From the NCBI GenBank assembly GCA_905478975.1, contig CAJQKW010000028.1, positions 1-59,104 on the forward strand: 59,104 bases of DNA, given 5' to 3'. The stretch is from an uncultured Pseudomonadales bacterium. Its GTDB lineage: Bacteria > Pseudomonadota > Gammaproteobacteria > Pseudomonadales > Porticoccaceae. The notes under the pieces were generated by a model. It was not told the origin of the DNA. It saw nothing but the letters and a program-made list of their open reading frames with translations, and made no database searches. The position numbers and the translations under genes are program-made. Shown here piece by piece: positions 38,964 through 49,469 of this stretch (position 1 is the stretch's first letter; every line of letters begins with the position of its first letter).

Positions 38964-41900
38964 CTATTGCGGGTTGTCATGGGCCTGAGCTAAAAGGCTG
39001 TTCAGGGTCGCCGCTTTTGGCTTAACCAACCAAAACTTCGATGCGTAATCAGAAAAATTGCTAATAAGCTCTTGTCCCCAAGCACTGCCAGTCTCTTCGA
39101 CATGCTCGCGGATCATCTTTTTAAGGAACACTCGGTGGGATTCCGTGGCCTCAGCAGTAATGCGCTGAATATCCACCAGTTCCATATTGTAGCGATCGAC
39201 AAATTCACGCTCCATATCCAGAACATAGGCAAAACCGCCGGTCATACCAGCGCCGAAATTGTAACCTGCGGCGCCGAGCACGGTGACTATGCCACCGGTC
39301 ATATATTCACAGCAGTGATCACCGGCACCTTCGACTACCGCTGTGGCGCCTGAGTTGCGCACAGCAAAGCGTTCACCCACGGTACCAGCAGCGTGCAGAC
39401 GACCGCCGGTGGCGCCATAGAGGCAGGTGTTGCCCATAATCGGCGTATCCTGAGAGGCAAAGCGACTGTCACTGGGTGGGCGCAAGACAATCTTGCCCCC
39501 AGCCATGCCCTTGCCAACATAATCATTGGCATCGCCTTCCAGATACAGCTCTAGGCCTCCGGCATTCCAGACGCCGAGAGACTGTCCTGCTACACCTTTC
39601 AGATTCAAGCGAATCGGCGCAGCTGACATGCCGGTGTTGCCATAACGCTTGGCTATCTCACCGGACAGTCGTGCACCGATGGAACGGTCGCAGTTATTGA
39701 CACTAAAGTCGAATGTGCCGCCACTCTGGCTCTCAATAAACGGCAGCGCCTGCTCGACCATTTTCTCAGCCAGTAAACCTTTGTCGAGCGGGTTGTTCTT
39801 TGGCTCTGAACAGGTCTGGGGCTTGCCATCTAGCTCGGGACGGACTTCAAGCAGCGGTGACAGTTCCAAGTGCTGCTGTTTGCTGGTCCCGCCGGGCAGA
39901 GTCTCTAACAGGTCAACGCGACCAATCAGTTGCTCCAAGGAGCTGACACCCAAGGTTGCCAGCCACTCACGAGTTTCCATGGCAATAAAGGTAAAGAAGT
40001 TGGTCGCCATGGCCACCGTGCCGCGATAGTGATCGTTGCGCAGACGCTCATCCTGAGTGGCTACACCCGTGGCGCAGTTATTCAGGTGACAGATACGCAG
40101 ATACTTGCAGCCCAGGGCAACCATGGGTCCGGTGCCAAAGCCAAAGCTCTCGGCACCTAAAATAGCGGCCTTAATGACATCCAAACCGGTTTTCAGACCA
40201 CCGTCGGTCTGCACCCGAACCTTGCTGCGCAGATCATTGGCGCGAAGAGTCTGGTGGGTTTCAGTTAGACCCAGCTCCCAAGGCGATCCAGCGTAACGAA
40301 TCGAACTCAGCGGGCTCGCAGCGGTTCCGCCATCATAGCCGGAAATGGTAATCAGATCGGCATAGGCTTTAGCGACACCGGCGGCGATAGTGCCGACACC
40401 AGGGCGCGACACCAGCTTTACCGAGACCAAAGCAGTGGGGTTGACCTGTTTTAGATCAAAAATCAACTGAGCCAAGTCTTCAATGGAATAAATATCATGG
40501 TGTGGCGGTGGTGAGATCAATGTCACCCCCGGTACCGAGAAGCGCAGCCGAGCAATCAGCTCATTGACCTTGCCGCCTGGCAACTGACCTCCTTCGCCGG
40601 GCTTGGCACCCTGAGCGACTTTAATCTGTAGTACTTCGGCACTGGATAGATAGGCGGGTGTTACGCCAAAACGTCCAGAGGCGATCTGCTTAATCTTCGA
40701 TGACTTGATGGTGCCATAGCGAGCGGGATCTTCGCCGCCCTCTCCAGAGTTGGAACGTCCACCGAGGGTATTCATAGCTTCTGCTAGGGACTCGTGAGCC
40801 TCAGGGGAAAGAGCACCCAAAGACATACCGGCAGAGTCAAAGCGCTTAACGATATCTCCCACAGACTCAACCGACTCTATGTCGATGGGCGTACAGGTAT
40901 CACTCAACTTGAGCAAGTCACGGAGGGTCGCAACAGGTCGGGTATTCACCAGACGAGCATATTCCGTGTAGGCTTTGTAATCACTGTTCTGAACGGCGCT
41001 GTGCAAGGTCTGCACCACATCTGGGTTGTAGGCGTGGTATTCCTGACCGTGAACATATTTTAGCAGGCCACCGGGTTCGATAGGCTTGCGCAGTTTCCAG
41101 GCGAGCTTTTTAAGCGCCGTCTGATCCACTTCGATATCCTCAAAGGTAGCGCCTTCAAGGCGACTGACCAGACCGGGGAAGCAGAGATCAATGACTTCAG
41201 TGCTGAGGCCGATGGCTTCAAATAGCAGTGCACCGCGATAGGAGGCAATGGTGGAAATGCCCATTTTCGAGAGAATTTTTAACAGGCCTTTGTTGATGCC
41301 TTTGCGGTACTGCTTAAAGGCGGTATCCACATCCACCAACAACTCGCCACTACCAATCAGGTCGCAGAGCACATGGTAGCTGAGATAGGGGTAGACCAAC
41401 GATGCACCACAGCCGATCAGGGCAGCAATCTGGTGTGAGTCACGGGCATAGCCTGTACTGGCGACTATATTGGCATCGGTGCGCAGTCCCTGTTCGATCA
41501 GGTGGTTGTGCACGGCGCCAACCGCCAACAAAATATGGATAGGCTGTTTTTCAGGGCTGATTTTGTGATCGGAAAGGATGCAGATCACCGCACCGTCACG
41601 GACTGCTGCCGCCACTTCAGCGCAGACGCGCTGAATAGCTTGCTGTAGATTCTCTTCCGCCGCATCGTAATTAAGGGCGAATTTGGCCACTGGGAACTGC
41701 TCAAATTCATTGCGCTTGAGGGCATAGTATTTGCGCGGTGACAGCACCGGGCTAGACAGGCCAATTCGCGCGCCCAAATAGGGGTTTTCAGCGAAGACAC
41801 TCTCTTCTTGACCGAGCTCCACACCCAGAGACATGACTACGGCTTCGCGCAGTGGATCAATTGGCGGGTTGGTCACCTGAGCAAACTGCTGACGGAAATA

Positions 41901-43421
41901 ATCAAACAGATTGCGCTGTTTCTTCGACAACACGGCCATAGGGATATCATCACCCATGGAACCGGTGGCCTCTTGGCCGCCCTCTGCCAATGGACGCAGC
42001 ACCTGATCTCGCTCTTCAAAGGAGACCTGAAACATCTTCATATAACATTTGATTTGGTCGCGGCTGAGATTGCCTTCAATTTCAATGCTGTCTCGATCAA
42101 AGCTCGACTGGATTGCGTAGCGTCCCTCTTTCAGCCACTTTTTGTAGGGATGGCGAGCGGCAAGCTGATCTTCAATTTCTTCGCGGAAGAAGATTTTTCC
42201 TTCCTGGGTATCAATAGAGAGTATATCCCCGGGCCCAAGCCGGCCTTTGGAGACTACATCTTCACTGCGGTAGTCGTAGACGCCGATCTCAGATGCAACG
42301 GTAATCACATCATCATTAGTAATCACATAGCGCGACGGGCGCAAACCATTACGATCCAAGGTACAGACGGCAAAACGGCCATCGGTAATCACCAGACCTG
42401 CGGGGCCATCCCAGGGTTCCTGATGCATAGACAGGTAGTCGTAAAGGGCACGGTGATCGGGATTGCGATCTTCAACATTCTGCCAGGCTGGCGGAACCAG
42501 GGTGCGCACGGCCAGGTGCAGGTCCATACCACCGGTGACCAGCATTTCCAGCATATTATCGAGGCTGGATGAATCCGAGCCAGTGCGGTTAACCAGTGGC
42601 GCGGCTTCAGCCAGGTCCGGCAATAAATCAGTTTGATACTTTGGCGTGCGCGCAACAGACCAGTTGCGGTTGCCCATAATGGTGTTGATCTCACCATTGT
42701 GCGCCAACATTCTAAAGGGTTGCGCCAACGGCCACTGAGGCATGGTGTTGGTTGAAAAGCGCTGATGGAATACACAGATCGCCGTTTCCAGACGCTCGTC
42801 CGCCAGATCCAGATAAAAGCCGGGCAGGTCAACGGGCATCATTAAGCCCTTATAGCTGAGCACATTGGTGCCGAGGCTGGCAATATGGAAGCGATTGTCA
42901 TCCATTAGCTGCTTCTCAGCCTTGCGACGACCCATAAAGAGGCGCGCGCTAAAACGTTTTTCGTCAGTGATATCACCGGGGCCGACAAATACCTGCTCAA
43001 AGGCGGGCAAAGACTCAATCGCAATTGGACCCAAGCAGTTATTATCCGTGGGCACTACACGCCAGGCCAGAATTTTCAGACCCTGAGCAATCAGCTCTTG
43101 TTCAAGAATATTTTTCGCTTTAGTGCTTTTCTGCTCGTCGGTATTGAGCATCACGGCACCCACGGCATAGAGCTCAGGAAGCTCTATTTGCAGGCTATCT
43201 CGCAACACCGTGCGCAAAAAGCTGTCGGGCTTCTGCATCAGCAGACCACAGCCGTCGCCGGTTTTACCGTCGGCAGCAACGCCGCCGCGGTGGGTCATAC
43301 AGGTCAGTGCCTGAATCGCATTCAATAGCAAACTGTGGCTGGTCTTGCCCTTGATATGGGCAATTAAACCAAAACCACAATTATCTTTAAAATCGTCAAG
43401 CCGACATAAGCTCTGAGCCAT
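38964..43421 (-). CDS. gltB: Glutamate synthase large (alpha) subunit
   Basis: This 1485-residue protein moves glutamine amide nitrogen to 2-oxoglutarate. Cys15 ([10 protein letters not shown]) would be the N-terminal catalytic nucleophile after removal of a 14-residue propeptide. Domain order: class II amidotransferase (about 15-430), central domain, FMN/3Fe-4S synthase domain ([30 protein letters not shown]) and C-terminal beta-helix. The 293-bp upstream gap contains a good minus-strand promoter candidate. Confidence 0.99.
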   Translation of the reverse strand: MAQSLCRLDDFKDNCGFGLIAHIKGKTSHSLLLNAIQALTCMTHRGGVAADGKTGDGCGLLMQKPDSFLRTVLRDSLQIELPELYAVGAVMLNTDEQKSTKAKNILEQELIAQGLKILAWRVVPTDNNCLGPIAIESLPAFEQVFVGPGDITDEKRFSARLFMGRRKAEKQLMDDNRFHIASLGTNVLSYKGLMMPVDLPGFYLDLADERLETAICVFHQRFSTNTMPQWPLAQPFRMLAHNGEINTIMGNRNWSVARTPKYQTDLLPDLAEAAPLVNRTGSDSSSLDNMLEMLVTGGMDLHLAVRTLVPPAWQNVEDRNPDHRALYDYLSMHQEPWDGPAGLVITDGRFAVCTLDRNGLRPSRYVITNDDVITVASEIGVYDYRSEDVVSKGRLGPGDILSIDTQEGKIFFREEIEDQLAARHPYKKWLKEGRYAIQSSFDRDSIEIEGNLSRDQIKCYMKMFQVSFEERDQVLRPLAEGGQEATGSMGDDIPMAVLSKKQRNLFDYFRQQFAQVTNPPIDPLREAVVMSLGVELGQEESVFAENPYLGARIGLSSPVLSPRKYYALKRNEFEQFPVAKFALNYDAAEENLQQAIQRVCAEVAAAVRDGAVICILSDHKISPEKQPIHILLAVGAVHNHLIEQGLRTDANIVASTGYARDSHQIAALIGCGASLVYPYLSYHVLCDLIGSGELLVDVDTAFKQYRKGINKGLLKILSKMGISTIASYRGALLFEAIGLSTEVIDLCFPGLVSRLEGATFEDIEVDQTALKKLAWKLRKPIEPGGLLKYVHGQEYHAYNPDVVQTLHSAVQNSDYKAYTEYARLVNTRPVATLRDLLKLSDTCTPIDIESVESVGDIVKRFDSAGMSLGALSPEAHESLAEAMNTLGGRSNSGEGGEDPARYGTIKSSKIKQIASGRFGVTPAYLSSAEVLQIKVAQGAKPGEGGQLPGGKVNELIARLRFSVPGVTLISPPPHHDIYSIEDLAQLIFDLKQVNPTALVSVKLVSRPGVGTIAAGVAKAYADLITISGYDGGTAASPLSSIRYAGSPWELGLTETHQTLRANDLRSKVRVQTDGGLKTGLDVIKAAILGAESFGFGTGPMVALGCKYLRICHLNNCATGVATQDERLRNDHYRGTVAMATNFFTFIAMETREWLATLGVSSLEQLIGRVDLLETLPGGTSKQQHLELSPLLEVRPELDGKPQTCSEPKNNPLDKGLLAEKMVEQALPFIESQSGGTFDFSVNNCDRSIGARLSGEIAKRYGNTGMSAAPIRLNLKGVAGQSLGVWNAGGLELYLEGDANDYVGKGMAGGKIVLRPPSDSRFASQDTPIMGNTCLYGATGGRLHAAGTVGERFAVRNSGATAVVEGAGDHCCEYMTGGIVTVLGAAGYNFGAGMTGGFAYVLDMEREFVDRYNMELVDIQRITAEATESHRVFLKKMIREHVEETGSAWGQELISNFSDYASKFWLVKPKAATLNSLLAQAHDNPQ

Positions 43422-43565
43422 AAATAAACTCTACGTAAAATTCTAAGTTAAACTCTCAAGGCAGCGCTATACCAGCGCTGGAATGCGCTAATAAAACAGC
43501 ACTAGAGAGCAAAGTGATAATAGCCTTTAGGAACACAAATAGGCTAAGCAGGCAAAGTGAGCCGC

Positions 43566-43594
43566 ATTCTACACATTGCAAAACTATTCGACAA
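43566..43594 (-). promoter_or_regulatory. Predicted sigma70-type promoter for gltBD
   Basis: On the minus strand, TTGTCG (complement of 43589-43594) and TAGAAT (complement of 43566-43571) are separated by exactly 17 nt. The -10 matches 5 of 6 consensus bases and the -35 matches 4 of 6. It would start transcription about 140 nt before the gltB ATG. The -35 lies within the palindrome GACAATTGTC (43590-43599). Confidence 0.5.
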
Positions 43595-43644
43595 TTGTCT
43601 GTACGCACTAAACGGCGGGATGGAGTCTAATTGAGACGAAAAAG

Positions 43645-43699
43645 TCGAACTTATACTCGAACTACAGCCGAACTGTGGTCGAACTATGGTCGGACTATC
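43645..43699. repeat. Degenerate tandem repeats TCGAACTNNNN upstream of gltB
   Basis: Five consecutive diverged units of 10-12 bp start with (T)CGAACT or CGGACT, at 43645, 43657, 43669, 43679 and 43690. They lie just beyond the aroB stop (43715-43717) on the downstream side of aroB, between aroB and the gltB promoter. Confidence 0.6.
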
Positions 43700-43714
43700 T
43701 GCAACCCTGACAGC

Positions 43715-44809
43715 TCAACTGGCTGAGCAGGCTTTGCTTAACAGCTGATTGAGGTAATCAGTTGAAAACTGGTCCGTTACACAGGCCTCGCCGAGGCGCT
43801 TTAACAGTACCAGCCGCAATTGCCCATCGAGGACTTTTTTATCCCTGAGCATTAACCGGGTGAAATCGTCGGCTTTCATATCTGATGGAGGTGCCACTGG
43901 CAGAGAGCAGCGCTGCAAAAGGCTTCTGACTCGCTGTAAATCCGCCTCAGTGAGATCGCCACTGATCACCGAGAGTTCAGCCGCCATAACCATTCCCGCA
44001 GCAACTGCCTCACCGTGAATCCACTGTTTGTAGTGCTGAAAGGTTTCAATGGCGTGGCCAAAGGTATGGCCCAAATTCAAGATAGCGCGGATGCCCTGTT
44101 CGGTTTCATCTTCCGCAACAATCCGCGCCTTGCTCACACATGATAGCTCTATGGCGTATGCCAGAGCAGGCTTATCACGCTGCAATAATAGCTCTATATT
44201 GTTTTCCAGCCACTGGAAAAAGTCCCGATCAATAATCAGGCCATACTTTATAACCTCCGCCAGACCGGCGTGAAACTCACGGTCTGGCAGGGTCGACAGG
44301 GTATCTGTATCAATAATCACCGCTTGGGGCTGATAGAAGGCGCCGATCATATTCTTGCCCATGGCATGATTGACCGCGGTCTTGCCCCCCACGGAGGAGT
44401 CAACCTGGGCCAGCAGGGTCGTGGGAATCTGAATAAAGGGCACGCCGCGCTGATAGCAGGCCGCAGCAAAACCGGTCATATCACCCACTACACCGCCACC
44501 AAGAGCAATTAGCGTAGTCTTTCTATCGTGATGGTCGCCAATTAGCTGATCAAATATAAGATTCAGGGTGTCGAGATTTTTGTGCTGCTCACCGTCGGCG
44601 AGAATAACCCGACTGACCTGCTTATCCGTCAACTGGCGCTCAAGCAGCTCAAGGTAGAGGGGCGCTATAATCTCATTGGTGACAATCAGGACTTTTTTGC
44701 CGCTGATATAGCGGGCTATATCAGCCTTACGAATCTCGTCGGAACCAATCAAAATAGGGTAGGAACGATCACCCAAGGAAACCTGAACTTGTGTCGATTT
44801 TGCGGTCAT
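43715..44809 (-). CDS. aroB: 3-dehydroquinate synthase
   Basis: This 364-residue NAD- and zinc-dependent enzyme is the second step of the shikimate pathway. The [45 protein letters not shown] block binds NAD and substrate. [11 protein letters not shown] and HGEAVAAGM carry zinc-ligand histidines. It is 71 nt downstream of aroK in the usual aroK-aroB order. Confidence 0.99.
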   Translation of the reverse strand: MTAKSTQVQVSLGDRSYPILIGSDEIRKADIARYISGKKVLIVTNEIIAPLYLELLERQLTDKQVSRVILADGEQHKNLDTLNLIFDQLIGDHHDRKTTLIALGGGVVGDMTGFAAACYQRGVPFIQIPTTLLAQVDSSVGGKTAVNHAMGKNMIGAFYQPQAVIIDTDTLSTLPDREFHAGLAEVIKYGLIIDRDFFQWLENNIELLLQRDKPALAYAIELSCVSKARIVAEDETEQGIRAILNLGHTFGHAIETFQHYKQWIHGEAVAAGMVMAAELSVISGDLTEADLQRVRSLLQRCSLPVAPPSDMKADDFTRLMLRDKKVLDGQLRLVLLKRLGEACVTDQFSTDYLNQLLSKACSAS

Positions 44810-44880
44810 GAATCACTCTGGCTGAGACTAGTAAAGGGCGCAGCCACAGGGTGGCGACGGACATTAGACTCGGGAGTTTA

Positions 44881-45399
44881 TCATAGGGCTGAAACCGCTT
44901 CAGCCAGTTTTTTTGCCAGCTTCAGAGGCTGCGTGGAGCCTGAGGGGAATACCAGGTCAGCGACCTGATTGTAGAGCGGACTGCGGGTTTCGATAAGTTG
45001 CTTGATAACCCCTTCACGATCATCCACTTGCAGCAATGGTCGAGCCTTGTCGCGCTTTGTGCGCTCAACCAGCTGTTCAAAGGTAGCCGACAGATAGACC
45101 ACCAGACCGCTAGTCTGAAGAATTGCTCGATTATCACCGCTGAGGACAATTCCGCCACCGGTGGCAATCACCTTAGGCTCCTTATCGGCCACAAGATCAA
45201 TCAGTATCTTGCTCTCGCGCTCGCGGAAACCAGCCTCCCCCTCCATATCAAATATCCACTGAATATCGGCGCCAGCACGGGCTTCAATTTCAGAATCGAC
45301 GTCGATAAAGGACAGACCCAGCAAAATTGCCAGGTGCTTACCAATAGTCGTTTTGCCGGCACCCATGGGGCCGACGAGAAAGATATGTTGAGGTTTCAT
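44881..45399 (-). CDS. aroK: Shikimate kinase
   Basis: This 172-residue kinase phosphorylates shikimate. The Walker A GPMGAGKTTIGKHLA is at the N-terminus. DVDSEIEARAG, the EAGFRERESKIL substrate region and the ATGGGIVL strand follow. The RPLLQ lid motif is present. It overlaps pilQ by 4 nt, so it is probably co-transcribed with the pil genes. Confidence 0.98.
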   Translation of the reverse strand: MKPQHIFLVGPMGAGKTTIGKHLAILLGLSFIDVDSEIEARAGADIQWIFDMEGEAGFRERESKILIDLVADKEPKVIATGGGIVLSGDNRAILQTSGLVVYLSATFEQLVERTKRDKARPLLQVDDREGVIKQLIETRSPLYNQVADLVFPSGSTQPLKLAKKLAEAVSAL

Positions 45400-47681
45400 C
45401 GATCCAGCAAATTATCGTCAATTATTTTAGGGGTTATAAAAATCAGTATTTCACGTTTTTCAATATTGCGCAGTTCATTTCGAAACAGCTTACCGACAAA
45501 GGGTAAATCACCCAGGAGCGGCACTTTATCTGTGCCATTAACTTCTTCTGTTTGGAAAATACCCCCTAATACCAGTGTTTGCCCGTTGCCGACCAATGCC
45601 TGGGTCTCTATCTGAGTGATATCGATAGACGGCTCACCTGTGGGAGTGAATGCACCTACCGAATCTTGCGAAACCAGCAAATCCATAATTATTCTATTAT
45701 CCGGTGTGATTTGAGGGGTAACCTCTAGCTGCAACACCGCTTCCTTGAATTCTATGCTAGTTGCGCCGCTCGAGGTAGCCTTTTGGTAGGCTATTTCAGT
45801 TCCCGATTTAATTACCGCTTGCTGCTTATCGCCGGTGAGGACTTTTGGCTGAGAGACAATCTCACCAAATCCATCGGACTCTAGGGCGCTCAACTCGAGA
45901 TCAATGAGGAAGTTATCGGTGAGATAACCGAGGCTAAAAGACCCGGTGGGGTTGGCAACACCCAAATCCACCGCCAGACTGTCGCCCAAGCCAATGTCAT
46001 AATTTCGAGTGTAAGTGGTAGGGCCGTCATCAGCCGTACCCGGCAATCCATCAGCGCCATCGTCTGCCTCGATTTCATCAGCAGAATACTTAAAGGTCTC
46101 CACTACCCCTGCTCCCGGCGCCAAACCAGATCTGCGTCCGGAAAAGCCCAGAGTTCGATCGCCAAAGGCACTGCCAACTGTGCCGCCAGACAGCTTATCT
46201 ATGCCTGCCAAGCCCCAGGTTACGCCGAGCTCCTTTTTAAAGTCGGTATTGGCAATAACAATCCGCGCTTCAATTAACACCTGCTTAATCGGCACATCAA
46301 TTTCATCGATCAGGCGTTTAAAGGCATTAATTTTATCTTCGGTGTCAGTGAGAATAATGGTGTTGGTGCGCTCATCGACTATGGCACTACCGCGCTCCGA
46401 CAATATGGTAGTAGTGGCATTGCCTTCGCGGCCACCACCGCTGGACTGGCCTTCATCGGTGCGGCTGGCGGTAAATAACTCAAAGATTTCAGCGGCATCA
46501 GCATACTTAATTCTAACGAAGGCGGTCTCCAGGGGAGCCAGCTCCTGAAGCTGCTTGTTGGCCTCTACCTGTAGACGCTCCTGCTCGGCAATTTCAGCTG
46601 CCGGTGCAACCATCAACACATTGCCTTCACGGCGCTTATCTAGACCCTTGGCTTTAAGAATAATCTCCAGCGCTTGGTCCCAGGGCACATCATCCAACCA
46701 GAGGGTAATATTGCCGGTAACTGTGTCACTGGCCACTAGATTGAGCGAGGTGAATTCGGCGATTATTTGCAGTACAGAACGCACTTCAATATCTTGAAAA
46801 TCTAATGTCAGGCGCTCACCACTGAAGGCAAACTTTTTCGACTGCGCTTCCACTTCGGCATCACTGAGTGGCTTGATATTGACCACATACTCACCATCGG
46901 CCTGGTAGGCGAGATAATCGTATTGGCCCGAGGCGTCGATAGTCACGGTTGTAGTGGTGCCTTCCTGCTTGCTGTCAATGGTCTTAACTGGGGTGGCGAA
47001 ATCCACAACATCTAGACGTCTATCGAATTGATCCGGCAGGTCAGTCTGATAAAAAGACAGTTGAATTTGGCTGTTACTGCGATCCACATCGACATTTACT
47101 GAAGGCTGGCTAAGGCCAATAATAATGCTGCCGGAGCCATCTTCACTGCGCCGGAAATCGACATCGGTTACGGCTAAATTGTTGCGCTTAAATTGGTTCG
47201 CTGTTGAACTTGCTAAAGAGCCATCAGTAGCACTTGATCCCCGAGAGACAGCTGCCTTCGTCACCGTCGAATCCGACTGATCTAAGCCCCCACCAACACC
47301 GGCGCCAGCACCTGCCCGAACAGTGACGCTGTTATTGTCACTGTCTATTTCGAAGGGAATAGATTCATTTAGATTGACGATAAGTCGAGTTCGCTTGCCG
47401 TCGGAAACAATCACTGCAGCGCTGGCATTTTCAAAACCCAGAGCATATTTTTTCTGCGGCAAGCCACTTTCCACTCCGGGAAAATCAACCACCAAGCGTG
47501 CCGGGTTGCCAATCTCATAGGCATTGGCCTGAGGCGGTTGCTCGGAAAACTGCAGCTTGATCTCAAATTGATCCCCTTGAAGAGAGGCAAATTCGATATC
47601 TGTTACCTGAGTTGCTGCACCAGCAAGTCCCGGCAATAGCACCAATAAAAAATAGATGTTGCGTTTGATTCGACTGATCAT
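45396..47681 (-). CDS. pilQ: Type IV pilus secretin PilQ
   Basis: This is an outer-membrane secretin of about 761 residues through which the pilus passes. A signal peptide ends near GLAGAA. Two AMIN domains (about 25-115 and 165-265), a secretin/TonB short N-terminal domain, an N1 domain and the C-terminal secretin barrel follow. The last includes VTPQITPDNRIIMDLLVSQDSV and GQTLVLGGIFQTEEVNGTDKVPLLGDLPFVGKLFR. The frame extends to a GTG at 47708 overlapping pilP. The ATG at 47681 is favoured by an AGGGA site and a normal signal peptide. Confidence 0.97.
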   Translation of the reverse strand: MISRIKRNIYFLLVLLPGLAGAATQVTDIEFASLQGDQFEIKLQFSEQPPQANAYEIGNPARLVVDFPGVESGLPQKKYALGFENASAAVIVSDGKRTRLIVNLNESIPFEIDSDNNSVTVRAGAGAGVGGGLDQSDSTVTKAAVSRGSSATDGSLASSTANQFKRNNLAVTDVDFRRSEDGSGSIIIGLSQPSVNVDVDRSNSQIQLSFYQTDLPDQFDRRLDVVDFATPVKTIDSKQEGTTTTVTIDASGQYDYLAYQADGEYVVNIKPLSDAEVEAQSKKFAFSGERLTLDFQDIEVRSVLQIIAEFTSLNLVASDTVTGNITLWLDDVPWDQALEIILKAKGLDKRREGNVLMVAPAAEIAEQERLQVEANKQLQELAPLETAFVRIKYADAAEIFELFTASRTDEGQSSGGGREGNATTTILSERGSAIVDERTNTIILTDTEDKINAFKRLIDEIDVPIKQVLIEARIVIANTDFKKELGVTWGLAGIDKLSGGTVGSAFGDRTLGFSGRRSGLAPGAGVVETFKYSADEIEADDGADGLPGTADDGPTTYTRNYDIGLGDSLAVDLGVANPTGSFSLGYLTDNFLIDLELSALESDGFGEIVSQPKVLTGDKQQAVIKSGTEIAYQKATSSGATSIEFKEAVLQLEVTPQITPDNRIIMDLLVSQDSVGAFTPTGEPSIDITQIETQALVGNGQTLVLGGIFQTEEVNGTDKVPLLGDLPFVGKLFRNELRNIEKREILIFITPKIIDDNLLDR

Positions 47682-47704
47682 TTTTCGATTCCCTAGCGAG
47701 TTGC

Positions 47705-48238
47705 TCACTCTTCTATAGCCATAGTGCGCGGCCGGTTAATCCATCCGCCTTTACCATCTGGAACGGTTTCCATAATCTCAAGCTCGCGGCGATTCACTTC
47801 GGTGATTAAGCCAAAATTTCTGCCGATATAATTGCCTCGATTAACCCGATGAACCTTGCCGCTACCATCATCCAAAAGCGCCCACATTTTGTCGCCCCGG
47901 GCCAAAATTCCAACCATGGATAATTCTGCGTAACTAATGAGTTCGAGAGGTTCTTTAGATCTAGATTGGTCTGGTGCCGATACCGCATTGCCAGAGACCT
48001 TTTCGTCACCAGTAATAATTGCTGGTGGTTCAAAAGGACTGCGCAATGCCAGTGCAGAATAGTTAAAACGCTCTGCCTCGGGATACACTGGAAGCGGTTC
48101 GATAACACCCTGAGGTCGGGTGCGGGCGTCACTCATCTTGTTGTCCAAATCACTGTGCTGGCGATCACTGGCACAGCCTGCGAGACCTGCCAGAGAGGCT
48201 AAAGTGACTAGCGCGACTCCTAAAAAACGGCTGTTCAT
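47705..48238 (-). CDS. pilP: Type IV pilus lipoprotein PilP
   Basis: This 177-residue lipoprotein links the PilN/PilO inner-membrane complex to the PilQ secretin. The lipobox L-A-G-C has lipidated Cys22. The C-terminal beta domain (YAELSMVGILARGDKMWALLDDGSGKVHRVNRGNYIGRNFG) is typical of PilP. It overlaps pilO by 4 nt. Confidence 0.95.
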   Translation of the reverse strand: MNSRFLGVALVTLASLAGLAGCASDRQHSDLDNKMSDARTRPQGVIEPLPVYPEAERFNYSALALRSPFEPPAIITGDEKVSGNAVSAPDQSRSKEPLELISYAELSMVGILARGDKMWALLDDGSGKVHRVNRGNYIGRNFGLITEVNRRELEIMETVPDGKGGWINRPRTMAIEE

Positions 48239-48846
48239 TGCGCGACCTCCGCTTTATATCTATAGGTTTTGGCATCGATCTGCATACTCAGGCGCGAGCC
48301 ATCTGACTGTTTGATCAGGTAATCATGGAGGGTGACGATTCGCGGCAATGAAGCAACACCGCTGACAAAGGAGCCGAAATCATGGTAGTCACCGGTGACA
48401 TCGATTTTGATCGGCAGCTCTACATAAAACTCAGAGACCTTTTCTGGCTGTAGACGAATCGACTTCATCACCAGGCCACTGCCATAGGCAACCTCGGTAA
48501 TATCCTCTAATAATCCGGGCACTTCGGTATCTTTTGGCAGCTGCTTGAGCAGTGCGCCAAATGTTTCATCCAGCTCTATCATCTGCTGGCGGTAGGCTTC
48601 GAGATTGGCGGCCAAAAAAGCTTTGCTCTGATACTCCTGCAACAGCTCGCGCTCTTTTACCGTAGCTCGCTCAGTTAAAAGGCTGATATCTTTGACCTTT
48701 AAAAAATAACCCAAGCCAATAATCACCACCACGATGGTGACCACGAGTATGGTTTTTAATGCCGCAGGCCAAACCCCAATCTGCTGAATATCCAGATCGG
48801 CAAAGTCGACATCCTTAAGCTCACTTAGACTCTCTTTAAATGACAT
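48235..48846 (-). CDS. pilO: Type IV pilus inner-membrane protein PilO
   Basis: This 203-residue bitopic protein has one transmembrane helix (TILVVTIVVVIIGLGYFLKV), a coiled coil of about 60 residues and a ferredoxin-like periplasmic domain (YVELPIKIDVTGDYHDFGSFVSGVASLPRIVTLHDY). It pairs with PilN in the alignment complex. A 50-nt gap separates it from pilN. Confidence 0.95.
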   Translation of the reverse strand: MSFKESLSELKDVDFADLDIQQIGVWPAALKTILVVTIVVVIIGLGYFLKVKDISLLTERATVKERELLQEYQSKAFLAANLEAYRQQMIELDETFGALLKQLPKDTEVPGLLEDITEVAYGSGLVMKSIRLQPEKVSEFYVELPIKIDVTGDYHDFGSFVSGVASLPRIVTLHDYLIKQSDGSRLSMQIDAKTYRYKAEVAQ

Positions 48847-48896
48847 AACATCCCTGCTATTAATTTTATTATGTGTCGCAATAAAGTGCTGTAATT

Positions 48897-49469
48897 CTAT
48901 TGAACAGTATTTCCTTCAACCACCACCGCAGGGCTCTCTATCTCCACCTGCAAGTCAAAAACACTGCCCTGCTCGCCTAATCGCGAATCATGTTGCACCT
49001 TGGTCAAATTTGAATTGACATATTTATGGGAGCTATCCAAGTTTCTCATCAGGCTCGAAATAAGATTATTTGACTCGGAATAACCAGAGACTTTAATAGT
49101 TTTGCTATTGAATTCCAGAGAATCCAAATAGGTGCCGTCGGGCACGGCTCGAACCAGCTCATCAAATATTTTTACAATCTCAGAGCGATTGCCCTGCAAG
49201 TCCTGAATAACTTTCATGCGCGAAAGCATTTCCTGCTTTTTGCTTTTTAGCTGACTGATCTCAGCCACTTTTTTATCCATATCGGCAATGTTGGATTGCA
49301 GATAGCTGTTCCGTGAGTTCTGATTATCGAGCTGGTTCTGAGCCAATAAAACCCAGATAACCACCAGCGCAAAACCGCCCACAGCAGAGGCTACCAATTT
49401 ACTGAGAAAGGCTTTTCGCTGAAGTTCGCGGGCTTCTTCCCGCCAGGGAAGTAGATTAATCTTGGTCAT
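48897..49469 (-). CDS. pilN: Type IV pilus inner-membrane protein PilN
   Basis: This 190-residue protein starts with the conserved cytoplasmic INLLPWREE motif, which binds PilM. One transmembrane segment (VGGFALVVIWVLLAQ), a coiled coil and a periplasmic ferredoxin-like domain follow. It abuts pilM directly, with no intergenic base. Confidence 0.96.
   Translation of the reverse strand: MTKINLLPWREEARELQRKAFLSKLVASAVGGFALVVIWVLLAQNQLDNQNSRNSYLQSNIADMDKKVAEISQLKSKKQEMLSRMKVIQDLQGNRSEIVKIFDELVRAVPDGTYLDSLEFNSKTIKVSGYSESNNLISSLMRNLDSSHKYVNSNLTKVQHDSRLGEQGSVFDLQVEIESPAVVVEGNTVQ

Noticed and set aside
41808-42572. A 254-codon plus-strand frame opposite gltB, and a 245-codon frame opposite mutL (25699-26436)
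   Set aside because: Both lie wholly inside confident conserved genes on the other strand and show no family motif or ribosome site of their own.
43490-43510. A further GCACT copy before gltB as part of the nuo motif regulon
   Set aside because: A single 5-mer occurrence is expected by chance and lacks the inverted-repeat context.
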